64,000 nucleotides of DNA. Source: Hygrocybe punicea (Eukaryota; Basidiomycota; Agaricomycetes; Agaricales; Hygrophoraceae). Shown piece after piece: positions 11,854-22,400 of the stretch; positions within the stretch are counted from its first letter, which is position 1, and every line of letters starts with the position of its first letter. The notes beneath the pieces were generated by a model. The model was not told the origin of the DNA. It saw only the letters and a list, made by a program, of their open reading frames with translations, and made no database searches. The DNA lies in the NCBI GenBank assembly GCA_963556145.1, contig OY744469.1, positions 2,232,001-2,296,000 on the forward strand, given 5' to 3'. Position numbers and translations under genes: made by a program.

Positions 11854-13862
11854 AAAAGGTCTGGTGGCCACCGGTTTACTGCCGTTTACCGATGACATAA
11901 GCATGTTCTCACGCTTGCGCAAATGGGCCAGTTACCTTGAGACTTCAACTCTGTATATTGAGACTTCAACTCTGTATATTGAGGATTTCACTGTAAATGC
12001 AAATGCAATCACCTGGGAGTGGGACACAAACAAGAATTGCTTTGGGTGGGCAAAGCTTTCTGTGGCTTAAAAATGGAAGGAACGGCTTCCCCTAAGGAAC
12101 AATTACAATAAATTCTTCAACACTCATCCTTCAGAAGCTTTAACTCTCGAATGCCATATGTATTCACTATACGATACTTAAGAGGAAGAAATTTGCTAGT
12201 TAGGCATGTTTTTCTTAAGTGTATGCTCCAGCGGCGGCCATTACATCCTGCCACCCTGTCCCATTTTTCTTTTGTAAGTATTCACAGAACTTCCAAGCAG
12301 AAAAGTTGGGCTCATACTTCTCACGCAGGAAGCGGAGAGCAAGCTTGGTGTCCCAGCGGTGTCGGCTTGACAGCTCCTGGACCAGCTGTATCACCTTCTT
12401 GCGGCGGGCATGAGGTGTCTTCAGGTTGGGAAGATTCCGCCTCCATTTTGCTCCCCACCGCTCCTCGAGCTGGCGTGTCGAGAGATAGCGATCGACGCCA
12501 TTGGTCCACTCCTCCCAGATTGTGGAAATGCTCGTGACCTTGGGATATATGTAGTGTGGTAGCCAGTCCTCTGCCCGCCACTCCCAGCTGTGTTTGCGCA
12601 GGGAGGACTCCGGGTAGGCTTTGACGAGATCATTCCACCTAGTACGTTGCAAATCAGCAATGTGGTCATTGCTGAAAGGTGGCATGGGTGAGAGAGGCAT
12701 GGGAGGTGAGGAGCAGCCAGCTGGGGCCTGTTGAGGGGCACTGAGGGGTGGAGCAGCTAGAGCTGACAGTAGCAGGGGAGAGATGTTGAGTCCATATGGT
12801 GAGTTTGTGATGTTGATTGTTAACATAGGCAATTGGCCTGGAGGCAGCGGTGGAGGTGGTGGGTTGGTGATGGCAGCCGGCAAGCTTTGTGGTGGTTCGG
12901 CTGAAGCCTGCAACACCAGAGGGGAGAGGACTGAAGCATTTGTTAATAAACCACTGGCAGACGAGGCCCAAAGTGAAGTGTCAGCTCACCGGTTTTTCCT
13001 GCACGATGCCGTGACTTCTTTGAACTCATTTGCATATCAAGCAATGCCTTGATTGCTTCAACAGACTGGGTCAAGGATTCCAGCTGCATGGCACACTGGG
13101 CTGAAGCACACTGTTGCTCCAGTGTGGCACCTTGGACAAGGCCTCGAAAGGTATGGGCATACTTGTCAGGCAGGTTCTCCAAAGCAACACGAGCACTTTC
13201 CTCAGCGCTTGTGATGACTGTGCTGGAGCTGTGCGCAAAGGAAATGAAGGTAGGGTTGTTGAACAGTGCATATTGTAAGATAGGTGCTGTTGGATATGAC
13301 AATGACAGGATGGCCATGTCCTGCAGGACGACTCAACGGAACCACAGGAGTAAGCTGAGGAAATTTTTGAGAGTGTAGTCTCGGGCACTCGGGTTTGTGG
13401 CAGACCGAGCCTCCAGGGCAGCTTGCTCCTGCTCAACCCATGGAAAGATCTCCTTCGTGAGAGTTTCGGGGGGTTCTGGTTGGCAGCCGACATGTCAGTA
13501 CCCAGAAGCTTAGCAAGCCAATGAAATAACTCACCGAGAGCATCACAAAGGAGGCGGAAGGACTCAGGCTTGCGTGCATTGAACATAGCCGCACCAAGCA
13601 TTGCATCAACAGGTAGGGCTCGATCATCTACTCGCCCGGTTTGGTTGTGCTTTGCATTATCGGCCAGTGCCGCCAAAGCCTGAGTGAACATGACGGGGTC
13701 ATTTTCTCAGCTGGAAGAGAATACAGAGGTGAGACTCACCAGGACACGGCAACCAGGTGCAATTTCATCAAATGGGATGCTGGTCTAAAAAAGGTCCGAC
13801 CAGAGCAGCATCCGGGCACTCTCACCCCGAAACGCTGTCTGACTTGATAGCAGCATCATTGC

Positions 13863-13866
13863 ATGG
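13863..13866. repeat. Target-site duplication of LTR element A (atgg, left)
   Basis: The 4 bp atgg before TGTAGA at 13867 recur at 24445-24448 immediately after the 3' LTR. Joining the flanks with one copy restores an uninterrupted Crypton reading frame (QDH then AMMLLSS). Confidence 0.85.
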
Positions 13867-14466
13867 TGTAGAGGCTCCGGGCCGTCTGGACCCGAATCCT
13901 CTTCATATCCCACTTCGTCCCCGTCCATTCCCATTCATGCATCGTCGATTCCGCCCGATTCCGGTCCTTTCCGTTGATTCCGCCTCCGGATTCGTTCCTA
14001 CACGCACTGCAATGTCTCTAACGACCCGGAATCAGTACATATATAGTTACATATGATATATCTTCATTTCCCGTTACTTAGTACATAGCACCATTCCTCC
14101 TATACTCCGCTCCACTCCACTCCTATCAGTTACAGCCTTCGGTTGTAGTACATAGTTACTACAGCACAGGATCTCTCCCAGTAGTATAAAAGATGTACCC
14201 TTATACTACAACATTATTATATCCCACCATATCATATCCCACCATATCATATTGCATCCCTTCAGTTCTATTTCTTAGTCCTTGCTTCGTATCGTCTCCA
14301 TACTAGTCTTCGTACTCCACTCCCTTCACTTCCCCTCTGATCCAGAACCCTGGATTCGGGTTGGATTGACTAGACTACATAGACACTAAACTCCTCTGAT
14401 CACTTCTTAGCTGATCACCCTTTTCGTAGATTCCCATTCGGGTCTACAACAGAACTCACCGTCACA
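13867..14466 (+). repeat. 5' LTR of element A
   Basis: Begins TGTAGAGGCTCC and ends ACCGTCACA. A TATAAAAG box lies at 14185-14192. The word actaaactcctc at 14385-14396 is complementary to DNA just behind the PBS. Compared with the 3' copy it has several C/T and G/A differences and two short tandem-copy indels. Confidence 0.9.
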
Positions 14467-14468
14467 AC

Positions 14469-14486
14469 TGGAGCCCACCGCGAGGA
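14469..14486 (+). other. Primer binding site of element A (tRNA type)
   Basis: TGGAGCCCACCGCGAGGA starts 2 bp behind the LTR. Its complement ends in CCA and has C at the position of conserved tRNA C61, so it fits a tRNA 3' end with acceptor GCCCACC and U73. The same 18 bases, with the same 2-bp gap, occur in element B. The tRNA species is not identified. Confidence 0.7.
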
Positions 14487-14493
14487 GTTTAGT
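14482..14493 (+). promoter_or_regulatory. PBS-adjacent segment complementary to own LTR (element A)
   Basis: gaggagtttagt is the exact reverse complement of 14385-14396 in the 5' LTR (12 of 12). It overlaps the last 5 bases of the PBS. See the findings for the matching, but different, pair in element B. Confidence 0.65.
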
Positions 14494-14649
14494 TCTTTTG
14501 TCTTTTCATACCCTCCCCACTGTCGGGTTTGACTTTCATGACGTTTTTCCTTTGTTCCTGACTCTAATCGCTCAGCCCCGCTTACGACTTTGACCCCTTC
14601 CTTGTACCTCCCCGACCCGACCCGCTTCCTGATTTGGAAATTCCCCGAT

Positions 14650-16119
14650 ATGACGCACGGATTGATGCCTCTCCGAGGTGATCGTTCAGCCCTGACATTT
14701 CATGGCAACGAACATGACCTTCCCCGCTTCTTTGACGAAATTGACATGCTCGGCTCCGACTGTGGACTCATGGACACTATGAAGATTCGCTACATGCTCC
14801 GGTACCTCAATAACGATGATTACGAACTTTGGTCTACCCTACCCGCCGCTTCAGCAAAGGACTTCATCGCTTTCCGACGTGCCGTTTTCGCCTTCTATCC
14901 CGGTGCCACAGACAGTATTCAGTATACGATCACGGATCTCGAACAATTGATTAGACGACAATTGGCTTATGGTATAGAAAACAAGACGGACTTAGGACAA
15001 TATTTCCGGGACTTCATACGCATATCCGGAGTACTATATGACAACGGCCGTTTATTGGACAAGCAGCGGAATGAGTATTTTGCCAATGGATTTGACGCAG
15101 ATCTTCGTCAACGTGTTGAAGAACGACTTCATTACCTCCTTCCCAGTCATTACCACGATGATCCGTACCCGGTTGATATTTTCCATGATGCCGCGTTGTT
15201 TCTCCTTTCTGGTTACCGTTCCGTTCCGGAATCCGTTGTCACTGCAGCCCCCGTTGCCATTTCCAGTCCCGATTCCGGTCCCACACCCATACCTGTCGCA
15301 GTCATTTCACCTCCGGAACAGATCCCGTCCTCGATCCCGTCCTCGATCCCACCCACTGTCATTTATTCCGTCCCCCACGTTCATTCCGGTCCTTTGTATA
15401 CTCCATCCCCGTCATTGTGTTCCCCGTCCCCGTCCATTCTGGTGCCCGTCGAGACCATTATTTGTTTACAGGTTTTGTCGTCCAGTCCCATGTTGTTCCC
15501 GTCCGAGCCCCTTCCCGATTTATCGATGCCGGTCATCGATTCCATCTTGCCTTCCGGTCCCGTTCCCGATTTATCCATTCCGTTTCCTATTTCGTCCCCA
15601 TCGTCTCCTCTTTCGTCCCTTCCGCTTTCCGTCCACGAACTCGTACCGGACCCGCTCCCATTGTCCTTGGATTCTCCAGAAATAGACATTCCGTCCCCGA
15701 TATTGCCGCCATATTGTCTTCCGTCACCGTCTATCGAGATTCCATCGACTTTGGTTGAGTATTCCGTACCCGTTCCCATTCCGGACTCCATTCCACCCCT
15801 TTTATTTGATTTCGATCCCAGTTCCGATTCCGTTATGTCAACCCCTTCATTCCCGGTTCCCCTCATCATTTCCGCTCCCGTATCGTTGTCGGTTCTGTCT
15901 TCGCCCGCTTGGGGCACCCCGTCGTTTTTAAACCCGTCACGCGGCGCACCCGTTATATGGGATCGTGTTGGTGTTGGCACTCCGGTTCTCGATTTTATTT
16001 TATTCCTCATTTCCGTCTTTATTCTACTTTGTCATCGCATTTTGGACCTCTGCCCCCTTGACACCTCGCTCGAATATTTGCAAGAAGTTCTCCGCCTCCT
16101 CTCATCGTTCCGCCTCTGA
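14650..16119 (+). CDS. gag: Gag-like capsid protein of LTR element A
   Basis: Open frame of about 490 residues from the first ATG (14650); the frame is open to 14590. The first 200 residues form an alpha-helical block (LTFHGNEHDLPRFFDEIDML, then LWSTLPAASAKDFIAFRRAV and FRDFIRISGVLYDNGRLL). This resembles the retrotransposon gag capsid domain, including the opening FxGxxxDLxxFFxxI pattern common in fungal Gag proteins. The remaining 270 residues are a degenerate Pro/Ser repeat with no zinc knuckle. Downstream DNA does not continue into pol. Gag would build the virus-like particle, so an autonomous relative would have to supply the enzymes. The intact frame suggests recent activity or weak decay. 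Confidence 0.7.
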   Translation: MTHGLMPLRGDRSALTFHGNEHDLPRFFDEIDMLGSDCGLMDTMKIRYMLRYLNNDDYELWSTLPAASAKDFIAFRRAVFAFYPGATDSIQYTITDLEQLIRRQLAYGIENKTDLGQYFRDFIRISGVLYDNGRLLDKQRNEYFANGFDADLRQRVEERLHYLLPSHYHDDPYPVDIFHDAALFLLSGYRSVPESVVTAAPVAISSPDSGPTPIPVAVISPPEQIPSSIPSSIPPTVIYSVPHVHSGPLYTPSPSLCSPSPSILVPVETIICLQVLSSSPMLFPSEPLPDLSMPVIDSILPSGPVPDLSIPFPISSPSSPLSSLPLSVHELVPDPLPLSLDSPEIDIPSPILPPYCLPSPSIEIPSTLVEYSVPVPIPDSIPPLLFDFDPSSDSVMSTPSFPVPLIISAPVSLSVLSSPAWGTPSFLNPSRGAPVIWDRVGVGTPVLDFILFLISVFILLCHRILDLCPLDTSLEYLQEVLRLLSSFRL

Positions 16120-16442
16120 CCTTCTTTCAGAAACTCTTGTGGGGATATAGACCTGTTTCCGTCGCCCATTTTTGCGTTTTCATCCTCTGTTCCGCTTTCC
16201 GTTCACGTTCCCGGTTCTCACTTGTTTATATTTTCGTTTCCATTTCTAGTTTCCTTTGTTTCCCGCCCTTTCCGGTCCCATTGCATTTCCGTTGTATTCC
16301 GGTGCCGTCCCCACCTCGACCACCAGATCCCATTTCACTTTGTTTTCCGCTTCACCTTTCTGTCTATAGGTTTTATTATGTACTCTATTTTTCTTTATGT
16401 ACATTGTCCCGCATTCCGTTTTCCCATTCCGTCCGTTCCCTT

Positions 16443-17980
16443 TTATTCCCTTCTCCCTTCGTCGAGCTTGGTGTCGATTAGGTCGAGTTGACCGAGGATA
16501 TGGGCCTGGTTCACGCGTAGTCGATTTAGCTCCTTCGTCCAATGGGTTAATTTCGTGTGGACCTCTGTGACATATTCAGAAAGGCCGTCCACGATCGTTG
16601 ATATCTCCCTCTGTGTTTCCATCGCCATCTTGCGCACTGCCCGGACGTGGTTGTTGATTCCGGCTCCAATCCGCAGGTGCTTGAACGGATTTCCTCATCT
16701 CCCTTCGTCCCGCTCCGATTCCGTATCCGGTTCGACGTCGGTCAACGTCCGCTTACTCGTCGACGCCTCTCCGGTCCGCAACCTAGGCTTCTTCATGGGC
16801 TTTGGTATTTTCTTCGCGACGATTTTCCTCTTCGGACTACCCGCCTTCACCTTCCCTTTCCTTTCCGCTTTTCCAGATCCGGTGGCCGGTCCCTTCGTCG
16901 ATAACCCACAGCGTCGTTTAAGCCTTTTGCATCGATCGCACACGTATCCCTCGATTCTGCGACAAACCGCATTGGCGGTCACGCACACATCGCATTGCCG
17001 GATCCGGTACGATTGCATATACTACAGAATTGTTAGACGGAAATGATATACAAGTCCGCGAGATATCACTTACCCCCGGAATCTTTCCCTTCGGTTCCAC
17101 GTCCTCGTTCCCGCTCGCATTCGAGACATCGTTGCCGCTGTTGTAGTCCCCGTGAATGGTTTCGTCGTCCCAGGTGACCCTCTTATCCCGGTTGAGCTTT
17201 TTGTTTTTGATCACGTTCAGTACTTGGAGTCTCTCGTATTTTCGTAGTTGCTGATCGGACCAGGTGCCCTCCTCGTCCTCGCTTCCATGATTGCTGGCTT
17301 GTGCGGTCTCCTCCCGGTCCCTTTCCGCGGCTGCATTATCCCTTTTTGCTGCCTCTGCCGCCTTCGCCCTTTCCGCCTCCTCGATCCGCTTCTCTGCCTC
17401 CGCCCTCCTATTCATCTCCTCTTCGTATTGACGCGATTCCTCCGCCCGTTTCCGCTCGATCCTTTCCGCCTCCTTGACCCGTTGTTTCCTCGCTTCCTCC
17501 TCCTTTTCCTCCTGCAACCGTAACGCTTCCCGACGCCTCGCCTCTTTCCGTTCCCGTTCGTAGTCCTCCCAGCTCTGCAACCACTCCTCGACCTCCACGA
17601 CCATCTCTCCGCCCATTGAGAAATCCCTCGGTTCCGTCACGTCAATTCCGTTGTCCCGGATTTCCGTCAAGATTCCCCTGTAGTTCCGCTGCCGGGTATC
17701 GTTAGTCCGTGCCGTTTACAAGAACGGGATCTCTTACCATGGCCTGTCGTCATCTCACCACCCATTGCTGTGCTTCGTTCTCGAATCCATCGCGTACAAT
17801 ATCGATTCCGGCCGCATCGAAATCTTGCCGCGTTTCTGCATCGAGAGTATTGAGGAAATGGTTGTATTCCGTCGACATCTGGTGTTGTTTGTTGGGTTTG
17901 TTGGGCTTATTGAGGTTGTCGTTGAGATTGTTGAAAGTTGCGTTGAAAAGTTTTCTTGTTTGTATTTGTTGCCCCATCAC
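16443..17980 (-). pseudogene. Antisense coiled-coil/cysteine-cluster gene inside LTR element A
   Basis: On the minus strand an N-terminal exon (17980-17750, Asn/Lys-rich then LDAETRQDFDAAGIDIVRDG) is followed by a long Glu/Arg/Ala coiled coil (17670-17100). A clean GTAAGT...TGTAG intron (about 17069-17023) joins to RIRQCDVCVTANAVCRRIEG and then YVCDRCKRLKRRC. The cysteine spacing C-x2-C-x6-C-x7-C-x2-C-x6-C resembles a binuclear zinc cluster. A basic tail runs to an in-frame TGA at 16695-16697. The same frame stays coding-like behind that stop (REISTIVDGLSEYVTEVHTK) to 16443, so the stop looks like a CGA-to-TGA change. Similar cysteine-cluster coiled-coil proteins are, from memory, frequent in mushroom transposon-rich DNA. 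Role unknown. Confidence 0.55.
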
Positions 17981-18207
17981 GTGACCGTTGTTCCTTTATC
18001 CAGCCGTTTTGTCCCACCCTCTTTCAGTAGCTCCGGACCACTGCTTCCCGACGCTTCGATACCTGCCGGCTTCGACTCCGCTCACGTTGTACTCCCGTTT
18101 CCGTCCGTTTTCGACATCACCTCCGCTCATTTATTCCCACGACCCCGGTATCTTCGTTATTTTGTATGGGTCGACCAGGGATGGTCTCTATCTGAGTCCT
18201 GACCGGA

Positions 18208-18697
18208 TGTAGAGGCTCCGGGCCATCTGGACCCGAATCCTCTTCATATCCCACTTCGTCCCCATCCATTCCCATTCATGCATCGTCGATTCCGCCCAAT
18301 TCCGGTCCTTTCCGTCGATTCCGCTCCGGATTCCGCCTCCGGATTCGTTCCTACACGCACTGCAATGTCTCTAACGACCCGGAATCAGTACATATATAGT
18401 TACATATGATATATCTTCATTTCCCGTTACTTAGTACATAGCACCATTCCTCCTATACTCCGCTCCACTCCACTCCTATCAGTTACAGCCTTCGGTTGTA
18501 GTACATAGTTACTACAGCACAGGATCTCTCCCAGTAGTATAAAAGATGTACCCTTATACTACAACATTATTATATCCCACCATATCATATTGCATCCCTT
18601 CAGTTCTATTTCTTAGTTCTTGCTTCGTATCGTCTCCATACTAGTCTTCGTACTCCACTCCCTTCACTTCCCCTCTGATCCGGAACCCTGGATTCGG
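18208..18697 (+). repeat. 3' LTR of element A, first part
   Basis: Matches 13867-14359 and stops at gattcgg, where element B begins. The remaining 107 bp of this LTR are at 24338-24444. Confidence 0.9.
18694..18697. repeat. Target-site duplication of LTR element B (tcgg)
   Basis: tcgg precedes TGTAGA at 18698 and recurs at 24334-24337 after TCTACA. Deleting B with one copy rebuilds the ggattcgggttgg of the 5' LTR of A. Confidence 0.9.
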
Positions 18698-19618
18698 TGT
18701 AGAGGGTCGACGTCCCTCTGAGTCCGTATCATCGATATATCACGAATCCGGACCAACCCGATGCCGCCATTCGACTTGCATTCGAACCCGACGTGACGTG
18801 ACGTGACATGACCCGACGTGACCGACGTAACCCGACACATGCCGCTTTGTGACGGCCGCTTTTGGGCTAAATCCGGCAGCCTCAAACGCCTCGGAGTTCC
18901 AATTCCAGGAGATGGATCTCTTCGGACTCAATCCCCGACTTCGGATTTACCTTAATTATGCATCCCCTCGTCTTTTCGGAGATATGTAGGACTTTCTAGA
19001 TCTTTTCCTTGCATATTCGTTTTCCCCTCCATTTCCTGTCTTCGTTGCTTTGCAACCCCCCTTTTCCATATCCCCATTCCAACCTTTCTTTGTAGCTTAC
19101 CATCGGCCGAAGTAGACATGTCCGAAAGTAGATTACTGTTTCCTGTACTATAAAAACGGTCCCCGATGACCGTACAAAATAAGATACCCTTAGTCCCCGT
19201 TTCCCTCATAGTCAGAATCGTTTAAATCCCTTCAAATGCTCGTCCACGTAGTTCCTTAGCCTTTTTATAGTTTACTTCGTTGTCTTCCTCATTGTTCCCG
19301 TATATTCATTCATCGTTTCCGACCCGACCCGACCCGACCCGTCGTACCCGACATCGTCGGCATCGTCGGGTTCATTCGTTTTCAGTCCGTTCACCATCGG
19401 GTTCATCGTCATTTATCCATTTTCACCCCGTTCATCGCCGGATTCGTCGTTATTAGTCCCGTTTATGCGGCGGCTTTACTTTTATTTCACTTTCACTTCC
19501 TTTTACTACTATTCCCGACACTGAATTATCCAGTCACTTCTACGCTGACACCCACAGGTTAGGATCTTTATATTATTTCTTTATATAGTTCCGAAGCCAC
19601 CAAGAACCCGCATCTACA
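18698..19618 (+). repeat. 5' LTR of element B
   Basis: 921 bp, same length and sequence as 23413-24333 as far as read. Contains an acgtg/acccg short-repeat tract (about 18788-18838), a TATAAAA box (19149-19155), a cccga tract (about 19322-19343) and gacactgaattatcc at 19517-19531, which pairs with DNA behind the PBS. Confidence 0.9.
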
Positions 19619-19620
19619 TC

Positions 19621-19650
19621 TGGAGCCCACCGCGAGGATAATTCAGTGTC
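19621..19650 (+). promoter_or_regulatory. PBS of element B and its LTR-complementary extension
   Basis: The 18-nt PBS (19621-19638) is the same as in element A. The overlapping 19636-19650, ggataattcagtgtc, is the exact reverse complement of 19517-19531 (15 of 15). This sequence differs from the equivalent segment of element A, but the complementarity is kept. Confidence 0.7.
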
Positions 19651-20379
19651 AAGAAACATTCATTCCACAGCCCTACATTTCCTTTCGTCATCTCGAAACA
19701 AGCCTTGCCGCAGCACTCTACACATCCGACACCCGTTACCCGACTTCCTTACATTCGACACCCAACGCTTCGACATCCAATCGCCAACTACCACACTATC
19801 ATTTCGGTTTGATTCTTATAATATTTTCTCTTCTTTGCCGACTACCATTGTTCAGTTTCACTAACAACTTCGAATCCGCTCTTGTGCGGCCGACCCAACG
19901 GCCGCCTCCGCTTTAGGAAACTTGCACAGCCACGATCCAACACCCTCGTTTGTCGACTCGAAGTCTCGAACTCCGTCACATCCACTATCCACACTCGTTT
20001 ATAGACCCCCAACACGCTCGGAATCTCACTCCCCACCGATACCCGTCGAAGAACCGCGACCGGAAAGCCTCAACGACGCGCCCAACAGCACTGACGACTC
20101 GGAACAGACGGAGCGCCGTGCAACGGGTTTAGCCTGTGCACACCCAGCCGTTTACTTCTACGAACTCGCACTTGTCACCGGAAACAAGCCTTGACATGCC
20201 CCCGTCGTCTGAGCCCGCGAAGTTACCAGCAAACCGCGTCAGCGTCCCTCACGAGTCCGTGCAAACAGCCCCGCCGCGTTCCAGCCCTCAACACCGTGCT
20301 ACAGCCCCACGACGACAGTCGCGAGCCCACACGAGTCGTCTTCGCCGTTATCGACGCTCCCACAGTGTCCCACGTCACC

Positions 20380-20930
20380 CCGCTTCGTGCCCCCGCCTAT
20401 TCGACATCCCCGGCCGCTTACGCCCTCGTTGGACCTCCCCGTCGCCTCGTACCGCTTCCTACAGCCCCACGACACCACTCGCGAGCCCTCACGAGCCATC
20501 CTCGCCGTCATCGACCCTCACGCGTCACCACGTCATCCTTCCTCGTGCCCCCCGTACTCGACATCCCCGGCCGCTCACGTCCTCGTTGGACCATCCGCCG
20601 CTTCGTACAGCCTCCCAGAGCCCCACACCGTCGTTCGTAAGCCAGTACAGGCCGTCCTCGCCATTATCAATGCCCCACGCCGCGCCACGTCACCCGGCTT
20701 CGTGCCCCAGCTAAGTCGACGTCTCCGGCCGCTTACGCCCTCGTTGGACCTCCCCGTCGCCTCGTACCGTTTCCTACAGCCCCACGACACCACTCGCGAG
20801 CCCTCACGAGCCATCCTCGCCGTCATCGACGCCTCACGCGTTGCCACGTCATACTTCCTCGTGCCCCCGTAACTCGACATCCCCGGCCGCTCACGTCCTC
20901 GTTGGACCACCCGCTGCTTCCCACTAGTTC
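20380..20930 (+). repeat. Internal degenerate tandem repeats of element B
   Basis: Units of about 150-170 bp built around cgacatccccggccgctcac, followed by gtcctcgttggacc, and around agccccacgacaccactcgc recur near 20400, 20560, 20720 and 20880. They explain the repeated Pro/Arg/Ser frames. There is no sign of selection for a protein. Confidence 0.6.
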
Positions 20931-22204
20931 CCAGCACCCCACATCGCCCTCGCAAACCCCTACAAGCTGTTCCCGTTATATTAGAGCTTCCAACGCCATG
21001 CCACGTCACCCAACGGCCTACCACCGCGTTCTCTCATCCAGGACCAACGACCACCGCGTACGACCACTACCACACCCACGTTCACGCCTCCGCACCTCGA
21101 CATGGCTCCATACTGCCCCAAGCACGTCCGCCCCCGTCCCTCGTCGTTCCACGCAAGCGGCCACGTCACCTACGTCACCCCGTCGACTCCCACTCTCGAC
21201 CCCCGCTTCCCAGCCGTCCCCGTCCTCGCCCACTCCCCCTCGACCACCTACGTCCTCGACCAACCCCACGACGTCCCTCTCGCGAGCCCAAACGAAGCCC
21301 CGTTGGGTTACGCCCGCGAAACCGTGACCACCGGCCGCTCAAACCCGTTCCACGACCCGACGCATCGTTGTCAAATCCCCACGCATATCCGCCACGAAAG
21401 TACACGAAACGCCACCCGTATCACCCCCAATCTATCTCCCAGTCCACGTCGTCTCATCCGCCCACGTCATCCGCCTCCGTCCCCCGACATCGACCACCCG
21501 TTGCCGCCTCCTCAACCTCTCCCCATCCTCGAACGACTTCACGAAACCACGATCCACGTCACGCAATCCCACGTTCCCTCTTATCCGCCCACGTCATCCG
21601 CCTCCGTCGCCCTACGTCGCCCTATGCCATACCGCCACACCGGACCACACGTTCCCCGCTCCCTCGACCCCACGCAGTCCCACAGTCGTCTCCGTCGCCC
21701 CAAAGACGAGTCCCTCCGCCCGTCAAAACGCCTCCGTTGTCGGATCCACCACCAGGAACGTCCCAAAAACGTGTCGACGGCACCCGAAGCACGCCTGAAC
21801 GCCCGTGACCCGCCGCACCCGTCTGCGATCTAACAGAGCCCAACGTTATCACTGTACGAACCCGCCGCAGAACCGACACCCGTGTCTAGTCCCCACACCC
21901 GACCACCCGTTCTCGACCAATCCGCTACATCGGCTTCCGGTTCCGGATCCGCGACTCGCATCACACCACCCGACTACGAACCCGGACGCGTTCCCAACGA
22001 TTCCGCGGCATCCGGTTCCGGTTCCGGCTCAATTCGAGCATGAGGTTCCGGTTCCGGTTTCACATCCCGTACCCGCCACCTTCGCACCCCCATACCCACC
22101 GAACCCGACCCTACGAAAACCCCTCACCGTCCATCGGCATAAGAAATATATACATAAATAGATTAAATAAATAAAAAGAAAGAAAAACGTCAGAGATAAA
22201 AGAA

Positions 22205-22400
22205 AGATAAAAAGAAATACACTCATTCCTGACACACCCGACACCCGCATAATACACCCGACGTACTCGACACACCCGCTTATGAATCCGACGCACCCAA
22301 CGAACCCGCTTACGAACCCGCCGCACCCGCTTACGAACCCGACGCACCGCTTCACTCGTTCCCCACGCACCCGACTCATCCGCTCACGCACCCGCATTAA
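22205..22400 (+). repeat. Cgcacccgctta-type short repeats in element B
   Basis: Imperfect 12-24 bp repeats of gacgcacccgcttacgaacc type, open in many frames, inside the non-coding part of element B. The following 22620-22760 carries a second array, tcgaacctccgccgtcgtcta-like 18-mers. Confidence 0.55.

Noticed and set aside
14385..14396. Simple Tf1-style self-priming at the RNA 5' end as the only explanation
   Set aside because: A tRNA-like PBS with a 2-bp gap is present in both elements, and the TATA boxes lie 200-370 bp upstream of the complementary sites, so a leader stem is at least as likely. The pairing itself is kept as a finding.
15381..16010. Gly/Asp-rich minus-strand frame of 209 residues
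   Set aside because: It is the antisense shadow of the Pro/Ser-rich gag tail; low-complexity coding DNA keeps the opposite strand open.
19322..19345. cccga tract as a telomere-like repeat
   Set aside because: The unit is not TTAGGG-like, occurs in both LTRs of element B, and is simply part of that LTR.
20136..21833. Several long Pro/Arg/Ser frames on both strands in element B
   Set aside because: Open in up to five frames at once, repeat-derived and without domain features; explained by C-rich, stop-poor repeats.
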